64,000 nt of DNA from Hyaloscypha bicolor E (lineage: Eukaryota > Ascomycota > Leotiomycetes > Helotiales > Hyaloscyphaceae): NCBI RefSeq assembly GCF_002865645.1, contig NW_020194693.1, positions 1,426,001 through 1,490,000 of the forward strand. The letters are read 5' to 3'. Numbering within the stretch: the stretch's first letter is position 1; every line of letters begins with the position of its first letter. The notes under the pieces are model-generated. The model saw only the letters and a list, made by a program, of their open reading frames with translations. It did no database searches and was not told the origin of the DNA. Shown piece by piece: positions 49,116 through 61,914 of the stretch. Both the position numbers and the translations under genes were made by a program.

Positions 49116-51362
49116 CTAATCCTCCGATACTACCGTAAAGCCTCCCTGCTCGAGCTTTGTACCGGTGGCAACTGATGGGAGTCCTTGGGTAGGGAAAGGC
49201 GAGAACAGAAAGTGATCCTTTGAAGATAGCACCGGTTGTATGCTTTGTAGCGTCTGCAAGATGCTAGTATCAGGGGAGAATTGGTCGGGTGTTGCGGAAG
49301 ACAAACGATAAAAGTCTGTTAAATCTCGGTTGCTAGTGCTGAAGGAAACGTCAGCATCCCAGACGTATGCCAGGTATCGAAGGGCATCAATGGCTCGCAG
49401 AGCAAACGCATGACATTTGGCCATTTCTTCTAGATCCGAGATTCCCTGCAGCAGTTTCCCTCTCACTTCAGAGTTCGAAGGATCGGTTTTGACTGCGACT
49501 AGATGGATGATAGCAGAGATCAAGACGAAGTAAGGCACAAATGACGGTGTAAGTCGCAGCGTGTAAAGACTCGCGTAAGATTTGACGATGCCAGTGACTG
49601 CATTGGCTGCTTGATTACACACATCTCGTGGCAAGACACCAAATGTGGTGAGTTTCAAATTGATGAATGGTTGGAAGAGCAGGAGCGTGGCAGAGTGGTA
49701 AAATAGACTAGAAACTTGAAATTAGTATTAACCAAGGAGTTTGATGGGGGTGACTTACTGCGCAAACAACACTGCCGGCGTGAAATTTTGCCCAAGTCGA
49801 AGGCTCTCAGGCATTGTATCGTACCAATGGATGTAGTGATTGTACAACTCAACCAAGGCTCCACTAGTGATTTCAGAGCCTGGAGTGTACAGAGTATAAA
49901 GCGCGTTATGAACCCTTTCCGAAAGTTCGCAGAACGTTGTGTACACGGTTCGGAGATTGGAAGGCTGAGAGAATTGTCGATCTAGTGGTGCTCCTTGAAA
50001 GAGATATCAGCTCCCTTGTGCCCAACTATGATTCTCTTATCGCGCCTTACCGCCGTCGGTGTAAGGAACCCATAAAGCTTCTTCTACGCGTTGTATGATA
50101 GCTGGCTTGGCTGGAAGCTTGATTTGCTGGGAAAGTTGCGGGAGAGAGCCTGTACAAAGTGAAAGCATCCTGTACACAACGAGTTAGTTACCATAGATCT
50201 GAAGTGGCAGCTGGAGAGGGGTTTATTAGCCTTACTCGTTCAACGATAAGGCGCCCCAGAAGGTTGCTTTATAAACCGACTTCTCGGAGTCATCACCATC
50301 GACATCGTCATATGTGCTTTCTAAATGCAATCCCATCTCGACAGCCAGCCGTATTGACTGCCCGGAGAGGAAACTACTTTCGCTAATGCGGCCACAGCTA
50401 GCTTCGCGAATCGACATTACCCCAGGGCTTGAACCGTGGTCAATACATGACGATCAGTTTTTTTGTAGAGGAGTCTCAGAGCTTCCGTGAAGAAAGTATC
50501 GCCAGCCGTTGTTCGATCATGGGGGTCATGTAGAATATTAGGTCTATCCGAGAAGCGACAGGCCAGCGCTAGAAGAGCATTGACTAGCAATGAAGAGCAA
50601 TATCTAGTGTTTCCCTTCCTATAATCTTCCATGAAATGCTCTTTACTAACCGTCGCGAATATCGGATACTCCCATCAGAAGTATAATGCCAGCAAATGCT
50701 CTACCAAGGCTCCGTCAGATGTGACCGCCGTCCAAGATTCATTGTGATGCCTCGGACTATGGTGTCTCAAGAGATCCTGGCAATCTGTTTGATCCCCCAA
50801 GAGCATCTGCTGTCCATAACCTATAGCTGACTCGATGCCGCTCTGAGTTGGTGCCTATTTGTGCCAGTCGCCGAAGACTGGGGGTGAATGACATGCAGTA
50901 GAAGGAACCGTGAAGCATGGTGTCGAGCCCGCCATGTCCTGTAGACGATCATGTACTGAGTAATTTGAGGCTGAGGGGGATGCAAAATTTTCCATTGTTC
51001 TGGAGATGCTTTCAAGCGACTCTCCGTTTCGCAGCCGATCCAGGATGTCCACTGAATTATCCGAAGACAGTGCATCAAGTATTCTGTTAGTGCGCTTTTG
51101 ATCTTCTCTAAGTCGCTGAATCTCTGACCTCATCTCTTCTTTGGATTGTCTAACAGGCACATCATAACTACATTCTGTGACATTTTGAGAGACACATCTC
51201 CCACACGGCGTTTCCCCGTCACACTGGAGATAGCAAGAACAGTCAGTATGATCACTGTTAAGAAGGTCACCATACCTTAGCCTTCCTCTTTCGGCATTCC
51301 ACACAAGCATTTGGCGTAACAAATCCGATTCCTCGCCGTCTCCTTGATGTACCTGCATCCAT
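49116..51362 (-). pseudogene. Zn2Cys6 transcription factor, damaged
   Basis: The exon structure can be traced: 51362-51276, 51223-50236, 50169-50051, 49993-49759 and 49707-49116, with introns of 52, 66, 57 and 51 nt at GT...AG sites in phase. The first intron splits the DNA-binding domain just before its third Cys. The joined motif has six Cys spaced 2-6-5-2-7, a standard Zn2Cys6 cluster, followed by a charged linker (EEMRSEIQRLREDQKR). The rest matches the fungal-specific TF domain (PF04082): EHLLALYF, WEYPIFATVSKEHFMEDYRK, LLVNALLALACRFSDRP, SIREASCGR, GQSIRLAVEMGLH, LCTGSLPQLS, YHSATLLLFQPF. Exon 2 carries a TAG (50855-50857), a TGA (50675-50677, after ALYF) and a one-base frameshift near 50416 (after VQALG). 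It is therefore a likely recent pseudogene, unless these are sequence errors. Confidence 0.85.
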
Positions 51363-52722
51363 AGCCACTTGTTCGCCAGCTAGAATAGGACTACACTCAG
51401 AGAATTCTAGTCCAAACTGATAGCCAGAAATAGATGGTACAGTATAAAAAGAAGGTAGAAGAGGAGTTAAATCTGGACAATTATCACGGGATGGGACGAG
51501 GTGAGGGAGTGGTTGCCTCGGGTGGTATTGTACTACTATCCCCCCCCTTGAATAATTACGAGTGGGTCCTTTGGTAACGCCACACTGAAACTTCGTCAGT
51601 ATCCCCGAATTAGGAAATATCAGGTGCTTTCGAGAGCCGCTATTCGCTATAGACCCTCGATTGCGTGCCTTTAGTGGTGTGAATCGTGGCATGAGAGTGT
51701 GGCGAATATTGGACTCACTCGAAATTGTTCATGGGGGGGATAGTAGCATGGGCATGCTTGTGGCAAATGGAGTGGCGTGGTTCTCGATATCGAAAGGCAA
51801 AATGCCATGCCCACTCTTGGGATACCGAGGGATTCCCATCTCTGGAGCGGGATGCGTGGGGTTTCAAATTTGGTTTCTTGGTGGGCCGCCAAGGTCCATA
51901 TATTTTCTAACGAAGCGCCGGAGGTATGTCCGGATCTCGAAAAAGGAGGCCATAAGCGAAAAAAAAGGCGGCCGCCCGCCTTTTCTGGGAGAAGTACTGT
52001 ATTGTGTGTGGCAGGCTTCCATTTACAACGGTCAATACGTACCGGAGGACCTACCCGACCTTTTGTAGCACCAGTTTGGGAGGCTGTTTAGAGTCTAATG
52101 TTGGTTTGTCGTGTCAGTCACGATACATTTTTGAATCTGCTCAGCCGAAACAGCGATGACGTCATAAACTACTCTAACAGTGTCATCGAAGCCTCGAAGC
52201 CCCGCTTTCTATCAGCAGACTGCATTAAGAGCCAAGACATCAAAGAATTTGACATTTCAATTGGCGCAATCTACAAGGGACATGCAGACCCCGGTCCTTG
52301 TCCTCATCTGTAGAAAAGGAGGGAAAAGGATGATTTATATGGAATCGTCATACCAAGTCACGGCATGCTTCAAGGTATTGGTCAGATCCAGGTTCCAATA
52401 TCCAATTAGCGTTCACCAATGACTGAAGGATGTCTGGAGCTTCGTCTGCTGACCAGTGACATGGGATTTATGGCAACAATGCGAAATTTAAGTAGATTCT
52501 ACCGGGCAGATTTCTTATATTCTCACTTCAGACAGAAGTAAATAAACGTTGACGTTAATTGTGGTGACGTCAAAGTTTTGACCATCCAACGCTTTGAATT
52601 TCTTCACCGGAGGCCCCCTCTCCCCTCCGCACCAACCTTACATCTTCCACAATTTTCTCCAGTACAGTATTACGAACAGCCATTCCGACCTCTTCCATAA
52701 CCGTAAGAAATCTCACATCAGC
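51363..52722. other. Intergenic region between divergent genes
   Basis: The promoter region of the Zn2Cys6 regulator (left) and the DUF2231-like gene (right). Overlapping frames on both strands at 51660-52090 lack recognisable homology. A TGACGTCA-like CRE word (GATGACGTCATAA) occurs at about 52155, and GTGACGTCA recurs near 52563. Confidence 0.5.
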
Positions 52723-53462
52723 ATGTCGGATATTGCGAAGAAGTGCTACGAGGCGGTTGGCCTTGGTAGATTCGGCTCCAACAGGTTTGTTTTACCCACC
52801 CGTCCGTTTTCTTATTTCTCAAGGCTACGAACTTCTTCGACTCAACCATTGCTCGTTATACTAATGCCGTGTCCTGTACAGCCACCCGATCCATCCTGCC
52901 ACAGTGCACTTCCCACTCGCCTTCCTCACGCTCGCCAACGGTCTCAACCTTCTGTATGGCATCGTGCTCTACTTCTCCAGCAATCCATTCTTCTCCCGCG
53001 ACCAAGAGAACCTCGGCACGCTCTCCATCCTAGGCTACGCTTCTAATGTGCTGGGTATCATTACTTCGATCCCGGCCGTACTCACGGGAGGCGCGGAATT
53101 ATATGCGATGATTCAAAGCAATGGATTATATCAGACGAGCGAGAAAGGGGAGAAGACTCTGGTGCCGAAGGTCAAGATTGCTCTTATGCATGTGAGTGTT
53201 TTGCCTGTTTTTTTGGGTTGTGAGAGTTGTCATTGACACCGTACAGGCTGGTCTCAATGACCTCGTCGTCGCAGGCGCGGTGTTTAATTGGCTGCAAGAG
53301 CGGAATGTCGCTGATTATCAACCAGCCGGCTACCAGGTCGTGATGAGTGCAATTCTTATGGCTATCCAGACGTATGCCGCGTATCTTGGTGGAGATCTGA
53401 TCTATGCACACGGTGTAGGCGTGCAGCGCATGGGAGAAGCTGCGAAGGAGAAGCAGCAGTAG
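52723..53462 (+). CDS. DUF2231-like membrane protein, three exons
   Basis: Exons 52723-52784, 52882-53191 and 53247-53462 give 195 residues; the introns (97 and 55 nt) have GTTTGT...ACAG and GTGAGT...ACAG borders and keep phase. After a short N-terminus, HPIHPATVHFPLAFLTLANG is the signature start of DUF2231 (PF09990), whose conserved His residues precede the first membrane helix. Further hydrophobic segments are LGIITSIPAVLTGGAELY, LNDLVVAGAVFNWL and VVMSAILMAIQTYAAYLGG, giving four helices. The biochemical role of the family is unknown. It is intact and GC-balanced, and lies tail to tail with the disrupted gene beginning at 53709. Confidence 0.9.
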
Positions 53463-53708
53463 TGTGGAAATGAATAATAGGAGATCGGTGTTTCGCCAGT
53501 TACGAAATTCTGATTGGGTGAGTGAATTCTTCGTCTGAATCTGGTGGTTTCTTGCGTGGCTGGTGTTTGCGCTGTCGTTTGGTATTTTTTGGGAAGCTAT
53601 GGGAAGTAAGCAAAATGTGCGCCAACTTGGATGGAAGGAGGACGACCGAAACAAAAGAAACCTTTCCAAGCCAATCTATTACCGGCAAGCTTCTCTATCA
53701 TTCTACTG

Positions 53709-53796
53709 CTACGCCTTCTTCAACGGACCCCTCCAACCTGTTCTCTGCAAAAACTTCTCCCAGCTTAATGCTTGAACACCCATCTCTCTCCGAGCC
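53709..53796 (-). pseudogene. 3' end of a host gene split by a hAT insertion
   Basis: This minus-strand frame ends with TAG at 53709-53711 and reads EMGVQALSWEKFLQRTGW towards its C-terminus. At 53796 it meets the hAT element. The missing upstream part is at 61757-61914: after removing the element and one copy of the octamer TSD, the frame continues without a break. The family is not recognised. Confidence 0.8.
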
Positions 53797-54227
53797 CAGT
53801 GTGGGCAAAAACTACTCAAGCTACTCTAGAGTAGTTTTGAGTAGAGTAGAGTAGAGTTTGAGTAGCGTAATATGGTACTTGAGTAGAGTAGAGTAACTGA
53901 AGAGTAGTCACGTGCAAGTCACGTAAATATAATAAATTAATATTTATTTAATTATTAACAAATAAATAGGATATATATTAAGCAGCACTATATAATTTAA
54001 GCTAGAGCTTATATAAGGCTACTTAAATACTACTTTTCTTCTATAAAAACCAGATTTCCCTCCTCGAAATCTTTCTTTTCCTGCTTTTTTTTCTTCTTTT
54101 ACTTCTTCTAATTCGTCTTTAAATAACCCCCAGCTTTTTAAGTAAGATATTATCTTAATAGTACTCTTATTAAGTCTATTATATAATTTAAATAATAAGA
54201 GTACCTTAAGAGAAGAGTTTGCCCTTA

Positions 54228-54536
54228 TGTGAGGCACTTAATAGCAGGGTAATACACAAGTAGTTAAGGTAAGTAAGCTATAGAGTGACGCTTGCAAGTG
54301 TAACTAATTCCAAGAATTAATTCTAATAAAAGACTAATTAATACCCTTTTCCAAAGCTAGAAGTATCTCCCTATATATTCCCTAGTATTTAGCCAAGCAT
54401 GCGAAGCCCTTTACTTAACTAGGAAATGCGAGCTAATACGATCCGTATAATTCTAATTACAAGCTTTATCCAAAATAGGGAACTAGATCCATAATATCTA
54501 ATACCTATCTATACGCCATTATGTATGCCTATTATA
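54228..54536 (-). repeat. 3' LTR of the Gypsy element
   Basis: 309 bp; the plus strand reads TGTGAGGCACTTAATAGC...CCTATTATA. It is more AT-shifted than its partner. Confidence 0.92.
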
Positions 54537-57500
54537 TTAACTCCTCCTCTGGGCCCTTATCTATAAGAGGCCTGAGAAAACTATAAATAGCTTTATAAAT
54601 AATCTCCTGAAACTTTCCCGGCTATTAGTTCTCCCTAAAAATTTCCCATAATTACCCCATTATTATACCAGGTAATAGGATTAAGGATATAGTTTACTAA
54701 CCCTGCCTAGTTAACTCGCAAATTACCTCTGGCAATTCCCTCTCGTAAAAGTAATACGGATATAGTATATACTATTAGATATAAAGCTCTTCCGGTCTCC
54801 TAATTAGTTCGTAAATCCTAACTTAGCCTCTATTCGCAAATAAATTATTACTCTATAGGCCCAAGAGCTTAGAAAAGTTAATCCAATCTTCTAATTTATT
54901 TATAAATTCTTTCTTTAGAATTTTCTGGGTATTTCTGGTATAGAATTAGTTCCGAGTTTATAATTACTATTTAGGGAGAGGGTATTATAAAAAGGCCTCT
55001 CTTTTCCCACTAACTAATCTTCTCTTTCCTTAACTATAATACTATATCCAGCTTCTTCTTGTTCCTTACCTTCCTTTTTTAAGCCTTCTTTAAGCTCCTT
55101 TAAGCTTCTTTAAGCTTTATTTAAGCTTTATTTAAGCTTTATTTAAGTTCTCTTTTAATTTCTTCTTTTATTTCTTTATTTATTAAGATAAATACTTCTC
55201 TTAATACTTATTAGCCTATTACTACTTATTTAGCTAATATTTTCATATTCTTAATTTATTCTTATTATTTTTAATATTTCAAGAATATTACTAAGTTTCC
55301 TAATCTTACTTATATTAAGAGTAATAATTACTTAATATATAATTATTACTATTCTAAAAATAAGAAATATAATTCTATAAGTTATAATTTCCTTTATTTA
55401 TTTCTTATTCTAATACTATTTAAGGTTTTTTAAGTATATATAATATAATTAAATTATTTTCTTTAAGCTATTAATATATATAAGCATTTTCTCTATTCTT
55501 TATTTAAAAGAAAAAAGGCTATTATTACTCTTTTTTTATACTAAATAATATATATTTCTTATATTAAAACTATTATTTAAGGCTAATAAATTCCCCTAAT
55601 AATCTAAGAAATAGGTTAAGTAATTCTTATTAGCTTAGTATAAATATAAAGTATTTTTAATAATATAATTAATATTTTTTAGTATTAAGTAAGCTTATTT
55701 CTTTCTCGTTTTTTACTAATAGCTAATAGCTTTATAGGCTAATTTATTACTTATTTCTCAAAAAAAATCCTAATAAGAATAATAATAAAAATAATAAAGA
55801 ATAATTATAAGAATAGAGTATTTATAGAATATAGAAATTAGAGTTTTTAAAGTTCTTAATAATTTTTATATAGTTTTTCTAAGAATAAATATATGATTTT
55901 TAATAGTTTCCTAATAAAAGTATTTATCTTTTATATTTTTATTTAGCTAATAGTATTATAATATTACTCTTCTCTAAGTATTCTTATAATTCTTAAATTA
56001 TATTCTCTAGATTACTTAGTAGTTCTTATATATTATTTATTAGTAAATAGCTTTTCTAATAAATAAAATACTTTTTTTTTTCTGCCTTTCCTATAGGCTA
56101 TAATAAATTTTACCTCGAATTTTTTTTTATTCTTAATCTTAACTAGTTCTAGTTTTACTATAGTATTAGCTTGCGAGTATTATAGTTTCAAGAAAAAAAC
56201 GTGAAAAATATTATAAATCTAATATAATAATAGTAATTTCAAGTAATATATCTATTTATATATTCCTATAATTTTCAGAATTTTAAAAAAGCCGAGATAT
56301 TTATTTACTAGCTTTATACTAGGTTATAGCTATTAAATATTCTTTATTATATATATTAAATTCCTTATTAATATATTTCTTATTATAATACTTTTTTTAT
56401 ATATTTACTATTTCTTATTATTATTTCTCTAGTACTTTCTATTTTACTTAAATTCTTTATATTTTTTCCTATATTACTAGTATTCTTTTTTCTAGAATAT
56501 TATCCTTAATATATAGTTTAATACTAGAATAAAATCCATATAATATATAAAATAAAAAAATTCCTATTATTAAATATATAAAATTATTATATATGAATTT
56601 TATAAGAGAAAGCTTTATTACCTAGTTATCTTACTAGTAGCTAGTATAGTACCTCAAGTACTATTTTAGAGTTTGGTTTAGATTCTCTATTTATTTATTA
56701 GTTTACAAGTGAAATACTATATTTAGCTATTATTAAACTTTTAAGTAAAAGTATAGACTTAACTAGAACTTACTTATAAAAACAGATTCTTTATTAGAGA
56801 TTATATCTATAGGTATACTAAAGTCTTTAATAATATAATACATAAATAGCTCTACTAATTCAGGAGCCGAGATTTCCTTAGTAGTCGGAATATATTATAC
56901 TATTTTTATATATCTATTAATAATAATAAGTATAGAATTATATATTTTACTATAAAATCTAGAAAGAAATAGCCCTATAATAAAGTTTATAGTAATTTCT
57001 TATTATGGCTTAAAGGAAAGAGGAAATAAACTAAGTATATTATATAATAGATATTTCTTTATCTTAGTTTATTAATATATAGGGCAAGTTTTAATATAGT
57101 CTTTTATGTTTTTTTTTTATACTTTACTAGAAGTATTTTCTCTAGAAAATCTCTAGTATCTTATTAGTACTAAAATACTTATTTATAAAATTATTATAAT
57201 TAGCTTATAGTAATTTTTTTGTAAGAGCCGGCTTATTTAATATATAAATAGTATTCTAATATCTTAATAATCTAGATATATTAAGTTTCCAAGTTTTAAT
57301 AGCTTTAGTAAAGATCTTTTTTAAGAACTATTTATATTACTAGTATTATACTAATAGATTAAGCCTTTAGTACTATAATAGTAATTTAAGTAATATTTCT
57401 TTATTTTCCTTATATACTATTTTAGACCTAGCTATTTATATAACTAGAATCCTTAGTATATACTATTTATAACTAGCTATACTAGTAATAGGCTCAAGTA

Positions 57501-57999
57501 GTAATATTTCTAGTATTACTTTATTACTAAAATGAACTTCTTTTTTAGAATTCCTTAGTATCTTACTATTTAAGAAATACTTATTTTCTTTTTTCTAGGC
57601 CTTAAACTATAGTATTATAGGAATAGTATAGTATCTTATTACTATTACTTATAGGGCTTTCTATTCTATATTCTATAGCTTATTATAAAATATAGGTAAT
57701 AAAATGTCTTTATTTATACCTGCTATAAAGTCTGGCCTTCTTAATAGCCTATTAGTAGAATTATTATACTCCGGCTAGTATTCTAAGATAAAGTCGAAAA
57801 TAGCTAGCTTTTTTACTTATCTTATTTATTAACTATTTAGTTTTCTCTTAGTTATAAAATATTTTAAGTTATTATAATTTATCTTAATAATAATAATATA
57901 TTAGATATATACCAGGTAATATTATTAAGTATAAAATACTAGAATAATAATTAAGAGCTTAGAATTATATATTTTATATCTATTCTTAATTATAGTTGT

Positions 58000-58760
58000 T
58001 TTTTTTTAAATAAAAGGTAATAAGATATTATCTGGCTTTTTTTTTTTACTAAAGAACTAGGAAATTATACCTATAATTATAAATCCTAAAGTATTTATTT
58101 TTATATAAATCTTTAAGGCTAGATTAAAATAATAAAGAATTAGTACTATTTTAAATATAATTTATAGTTTTCTAAAAGTCTTATTTGCCTTATTTATCTA
58201 GCTAAAATAATATTATGGGTTTTTACTAGTTCTTAATAAATTAGTTAATTCTTTTATTACTCTAAAGTATTTATAAATAAACTTCCGGTAAAAGTTAGTA
58301 AAACCCAGAAATACTTAGATTTCTCGGATATTATTCTTTAGGACTAGCTATTTCCTAATAGTAATAATCCTACTAGCTTCTATTTTTATATTATCTGGGC
58401 TAATTATAAACTCTAGGAACTTTATCTTCTCTATATTAAACTCGTATTTTACTAAGTTTATAAAGAGCTAATATTATTATAGCTATTTAAGTATATATTA
58501 AACTATTACTATATATTATTCTGGGTTCTCTAAATAAATTAGAATATTATCTAGATAAACTATATAAATAATATTTATAAGGCCTACTAATATATAATTA
58601 ATATATACCTGGAATATTACCGGAGTATTAGATAGTTTAAAAAGTATAATATAATACTTAAAATATTTATAGTATATTTAGAATATTATTTTTTACTTAT
58701 TACTTTTTTATATTTATAACTAATAATAAGTATTCTTTAAATCTAGCTTTATAAAGCCTA
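58000..58760 (-). pseudogene. Gypsy reverse transcriptase remnant
   Basis: Minus-strand blocks include VYLDNILIYLENPE (catalytic YxDD, second Asp changed to Asn), LYVNLEKYEF, IKFLGFIIS, and VFLGFTNFYRKFIYKYFR, in the order and spacing of Ty3/Gypsy RT. The Asp-to-Asn change is GAT to AAT, consistent with RIP, and would inactivate polymerase. Confidence 0.88.
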
Positions 58761-60049
58761 TTTATAGTCTTACTAATAAATAATAATAATATTCGGTTTT
58801 TAATAATAATTCTATTTAGACTCTAGTAATTAATATATAAATATAGGCCGCCTTTTTTCTTTAGAATAAATATAATTAGGATACTAGCTAGGCTAATAAA
58901 AATAATAAATCTATTCTTTTTTTAGGCTAGTATCTAGATATTTCCAAAGAACTTTAAGCTCTCTTTCTAATAAAGTATATATAGGATTATATAGTAATTA
59001 GGACCCTGGTTCTAGATCTATATAATACTTTATTATATAATAGTCGGGTAATATACTTATAGCTTCTATAGAAAATATTTAGAAAAGGTCCCGATATTTC
59101 TTAAGAAATATAACTATCTTATTAGTAATAATAATAATAATTCTTTAGCTATTTATTATAGGATAAGTAATTAATAAAAAAATATATATCTTATATTTTA
59201 TTATTTTAGTAAACTTTCTAATATTTAGAATTTTAATTTCCTATAATTAAATCTAGTATTTTTATATTACTTTCTTAAAAGAAATTAGGGAATTAATCTA
59301 GTAAAGCTATAGGAATCTAAGTATTATATTAATATAGTTTAAATTAAAATTATATAATATAAAATATATATTAGTTTCTTTTTAGTTCTCTAGTATATTC
59401 TTAGTAATAATCCTAAAAATATAATTTCTATATAAATAAATTCTTCTTTTCTCTAGTAAGAATAAAGAAATTACCCTTAATATTAATAAAATACTTATAT
59501 CTAAAGCTAATTTCCTTTTTATATAATTAGCCTTTATACCCGAGTTTACTAATACTTTAATTCTTTAGCTACTTTTTCTTATCTTAATAGTAATCTTAAT
59601 TACTATTTTTATTTTAGGGGCCTTGCTTTCTATAATATAAATAAATATAACTATTATAGGATATACCTGTTTTCTAGCTTCTTTAGTTCTAGATATTTAT
59701 ATAATTTATAGCTAGACTTATTATAGTTATAGTAAGTCGGTTTCCCTTAATTAGGGCAAGTAATAATATAGTAATTCTTTTTCTAATAAATAAAGCAAAT
59801 TATATCTAGTCTTATAGATCCTAATATAAGTATTATATTAGATTCTATTACTATATCTTTATTATCTCGGTTTTATAAATCTTATAATAGGAATATATTT
59901 CTCTTTTATTTTCCTTTATTATTTCTTTTTTCTTTCTCTTATTTTCTTTCTTTTATTATCTTATTAGCTTATTATTATATTTCCGTTAAGTAAATAGGTT
60001 TAAATTATTCTTAACTCTTATAATTATAGAAATAAGCTTTTCTCTTTCT

Positions 60050-60860
60050 TATAGGGTATTCCCTTAATAATTAATCTTATTCCAAATTTCCTGTCTTAAG
60101 CTACTAAATAAGTTATTTTATTTTTATAATAAACTCGTATATCCCAAGTTATCTAATAAGTTATCTAAATAAAACATAAAGCTTTAAATACTTTAGCCTG
60201 GCTATTATTTAGTATCCTTAAACTTAGTAAGAGTATTATTATTATAGTTCTCTGAATCCAAGATAGAATTCTTTATAAATTTAATAAAGGTCTCCTAATC
60301 CGTAATATTAATACCTACTAATTACTTCCTATACTTCTAGATATTCCTGGCTATATTCTTAAAATAAGAAGTATAATATATAACCTTTATTATATTAGTA
60401 GCCCAGGTAATTCTATTATCTTTATATTACTTTAACTTTACCTAATAGAAGAAGTCCTGGGCTTCTTTAATATTCTTTTCCTAGTAAGTAGGCAGTTCTC
60501 GGGTTTTTAAAGCCCTCTAAATTAAGAATACTATCGGAGATATAATAGGTTCTATATTGGATATCCGAATATCTTTAAGATAATATATCTAAGCTTCTAG
60601 CTTTTCTAGATCTTCTCTCTATTATATTTCTGTTTCTAACTCAGTAATATAATAGCGAGCCGCTACTAATTTCTCTATTATTATTATCCTACCTATTAGT
60701 TCTAGGAGTGTCTGAGTTCTATTTCCTTTTCCTAATTAGGTAATATAAAGAGTACTTGACTGGGCGCTCTCCTGGATATCCGGTTAGGTTATCCTAGCGG
60801 TAGTAGAGGCGCTTCTCCTGGTTAATACTCTAGCTATTAATTTTTTATTTATTAATAGCT
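60050..60860 (-). pseudogene. Gypsy gag remnant
   Basis: With stops read as former Gln, a continuous minus-strand frame holds a retrotransposon gag-type segment (for example KNIKEAQDFFYQVKLKQYK, then FMFYLDNLLDNL). It is next to the 5' LTR, as expected for gag. Confidence 0.7.
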
Positions 60861-60907
60861 TAACTATCTCGCAACAAACTACTTCCCGAAGGTTAGATTA
60901 ATTAGAA

Positions 60908-61216
60908 TATGAGACACTTAATAGCAGGGTAATATATAAGTAGTTAAGGTAAGTAAGCTATAGAGTAATGCTTGCAAGTATAACTAATTCCAAGAATTAA
61001 TTCTAATAAAAGACTAATTAATACTTCTTTCTAAAGCTAGAAGCATCTCCCTATATACTCCCTAGTATTTAGCCAAGCATGCGAAGCCCTTTACTTAACT
61101 AGGAAATGCGAGCTGATATGATCCGTATGATTCTAATCGCAAGCTTTACCCAAAATAGGGAACTAGATCCACGATATCTGACACCTGTCCATGCGCCATC
61201 ACGTGTACCCATTACA
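60908..61216 (-). repeat. 5' LTR of the Gypsy element
   Basis: 309 bp; the plus strand ends ACGTGTACCCATTACA, and its first bases TATGAGACAC correspond to TGTGAGGCAC in the partner. Confidence 0.92.
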
Positions 61217-61421
61217 CCTTAATAGCTAAGGAAGTCTAAGAATATATTAAGGTTCTACCTTGCTTACTAAGCCTTGCCACTACTTAATAGATAGTGCAGT
61301 GGCACTAGACTCGGGCCACCCCGGAGCCTTACCTAATTAAGCTAGCGTGTTACTTGTAATATTATATATAGTATCACGTATATACTACTTAACTACTCTA
61401 GAATATTCTAGAGTAGTTGAG

Positions 61422-61654
61422 TGTCACGGGTACGGCATTCAGGGCTTGGAAAGCAAGGTAGAAGGTCCCTTACAAAGACGATTCAAAGCTAAGGAAGGGA
61501 AAACTAGAATACAGGAGGCTGCGAGGGTAAAGTGCACCCGTAATGCGCTAGCCCCTAAGGGGCCTAGCGTCCTAAATATCTCCATGCGCATTCCCATGCT
61601 AGCTGTCAGGTGACTGTGTCAGGTAACCAGAACGTGGAAACCAGAACTGTGACA
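61422..61654 (+). mobile_element. Solo LTR, family A (copy 2)
   Basis: 233 bp, TGTCACGGGTACGGC...AGAACTGTGACA, with perfect TSD TTGAG (61417-61421, 61655-61659). It is inserted in the right arm of the hAT element. The short open frame inside it is a shadow. It is not RIP-mutated to any obvious degree. Confidence 0.93.
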
Positions 61655-61756
61655 TTGAGTAGAGTATTGAGTAGAGTTTGAGTAGTGAGAAATTTATTTG
61701 TATAGAATATGAGTAGGGCCCACTACTCTACTCTACTCTACTCATTTCCCACACTG

Positions 61757-61914
61757 TCCGAGCCTGCTGCAGCTTATCCATCCCAATTGTCCCATAGCAC
61801 GCCCCATTATCTGGAGCAATAGCCAACCACTCACCCAATACCCTCACTTCCTTCCCTTTCACGCTATCCACAACTTCCAAGCTCGCAAATTCCTCCAAAC
61901 TACACTGTCGATAC
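61757..61914 (-). pseudogene. Internal part of the host gene split by hAT
   Basis: An open minus-strand frame with coding-like composition (CSLEEFASLEVVDSV, GEWLAIAPDNGACYGTIG, MDKLQQAR) joins 53796-53709 through the octamer TSD. At 61914 it is cut again by the LTR at 61915, so the rest of the gene lies beyond the right edge or is lost. I do not recognise the protein family. Confidence 0.8.

Larger units (their letters stand above)
54228..61216 (-). mobile_element. Gypsy LTR retrotransposon, RIP-mutated
   Basis: Two direct 309-bp LTRs (54228-54536 and 60908-61216) have a perfect 5-bp TSD CCTTA (54223-54227, 61217-61221). On the minus strand the order is gag (about 60860-60050) and then reverse transcriptase/RNase H (about 58760-58000), leaving about 57.9-54.6 kb for integrase; this is the Ty3/Gypsy layout. 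All frames are riddled with stops, so it is not functional. The LTR at 60908-61216 keeps more C and G than its partner, especially in its last 100 bases. Confidence 0.95.
53797..61756. mobile_element. hAT-type element, nested, 8-bp TSD
   Basis: It starts CAGTGTGGGCAAAAACTACTC and ends with the inverse GAGTAG...TTTCCCACACTG. It is flanked by perfect octamers TCCGAGCC (53789-53796 and 61757-61764). Both ends carry GAGTAGAGTAGAG-type repeats, as in the MITE at 22910-23522. Removing the Gypsy insertion and the solo LTR leaves about 730 bp without transposase, so it is a non-autonomous family member. Its insertion destroyed a host gene. Confidence 0.93.

Noticed and set aside
51661..52091. Plus-strand frames upstream of the Zn2Cys6 regulator
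   Set aside because: They overlap on several frames in a divergent promoter region, with no homology.
61347..61613. 88-codon frame across the hAT arm and solo LTR
   Set aside because: It crosses an LTR boundary and the TSD; a similar shadow frame occurs in the other LTR copy.
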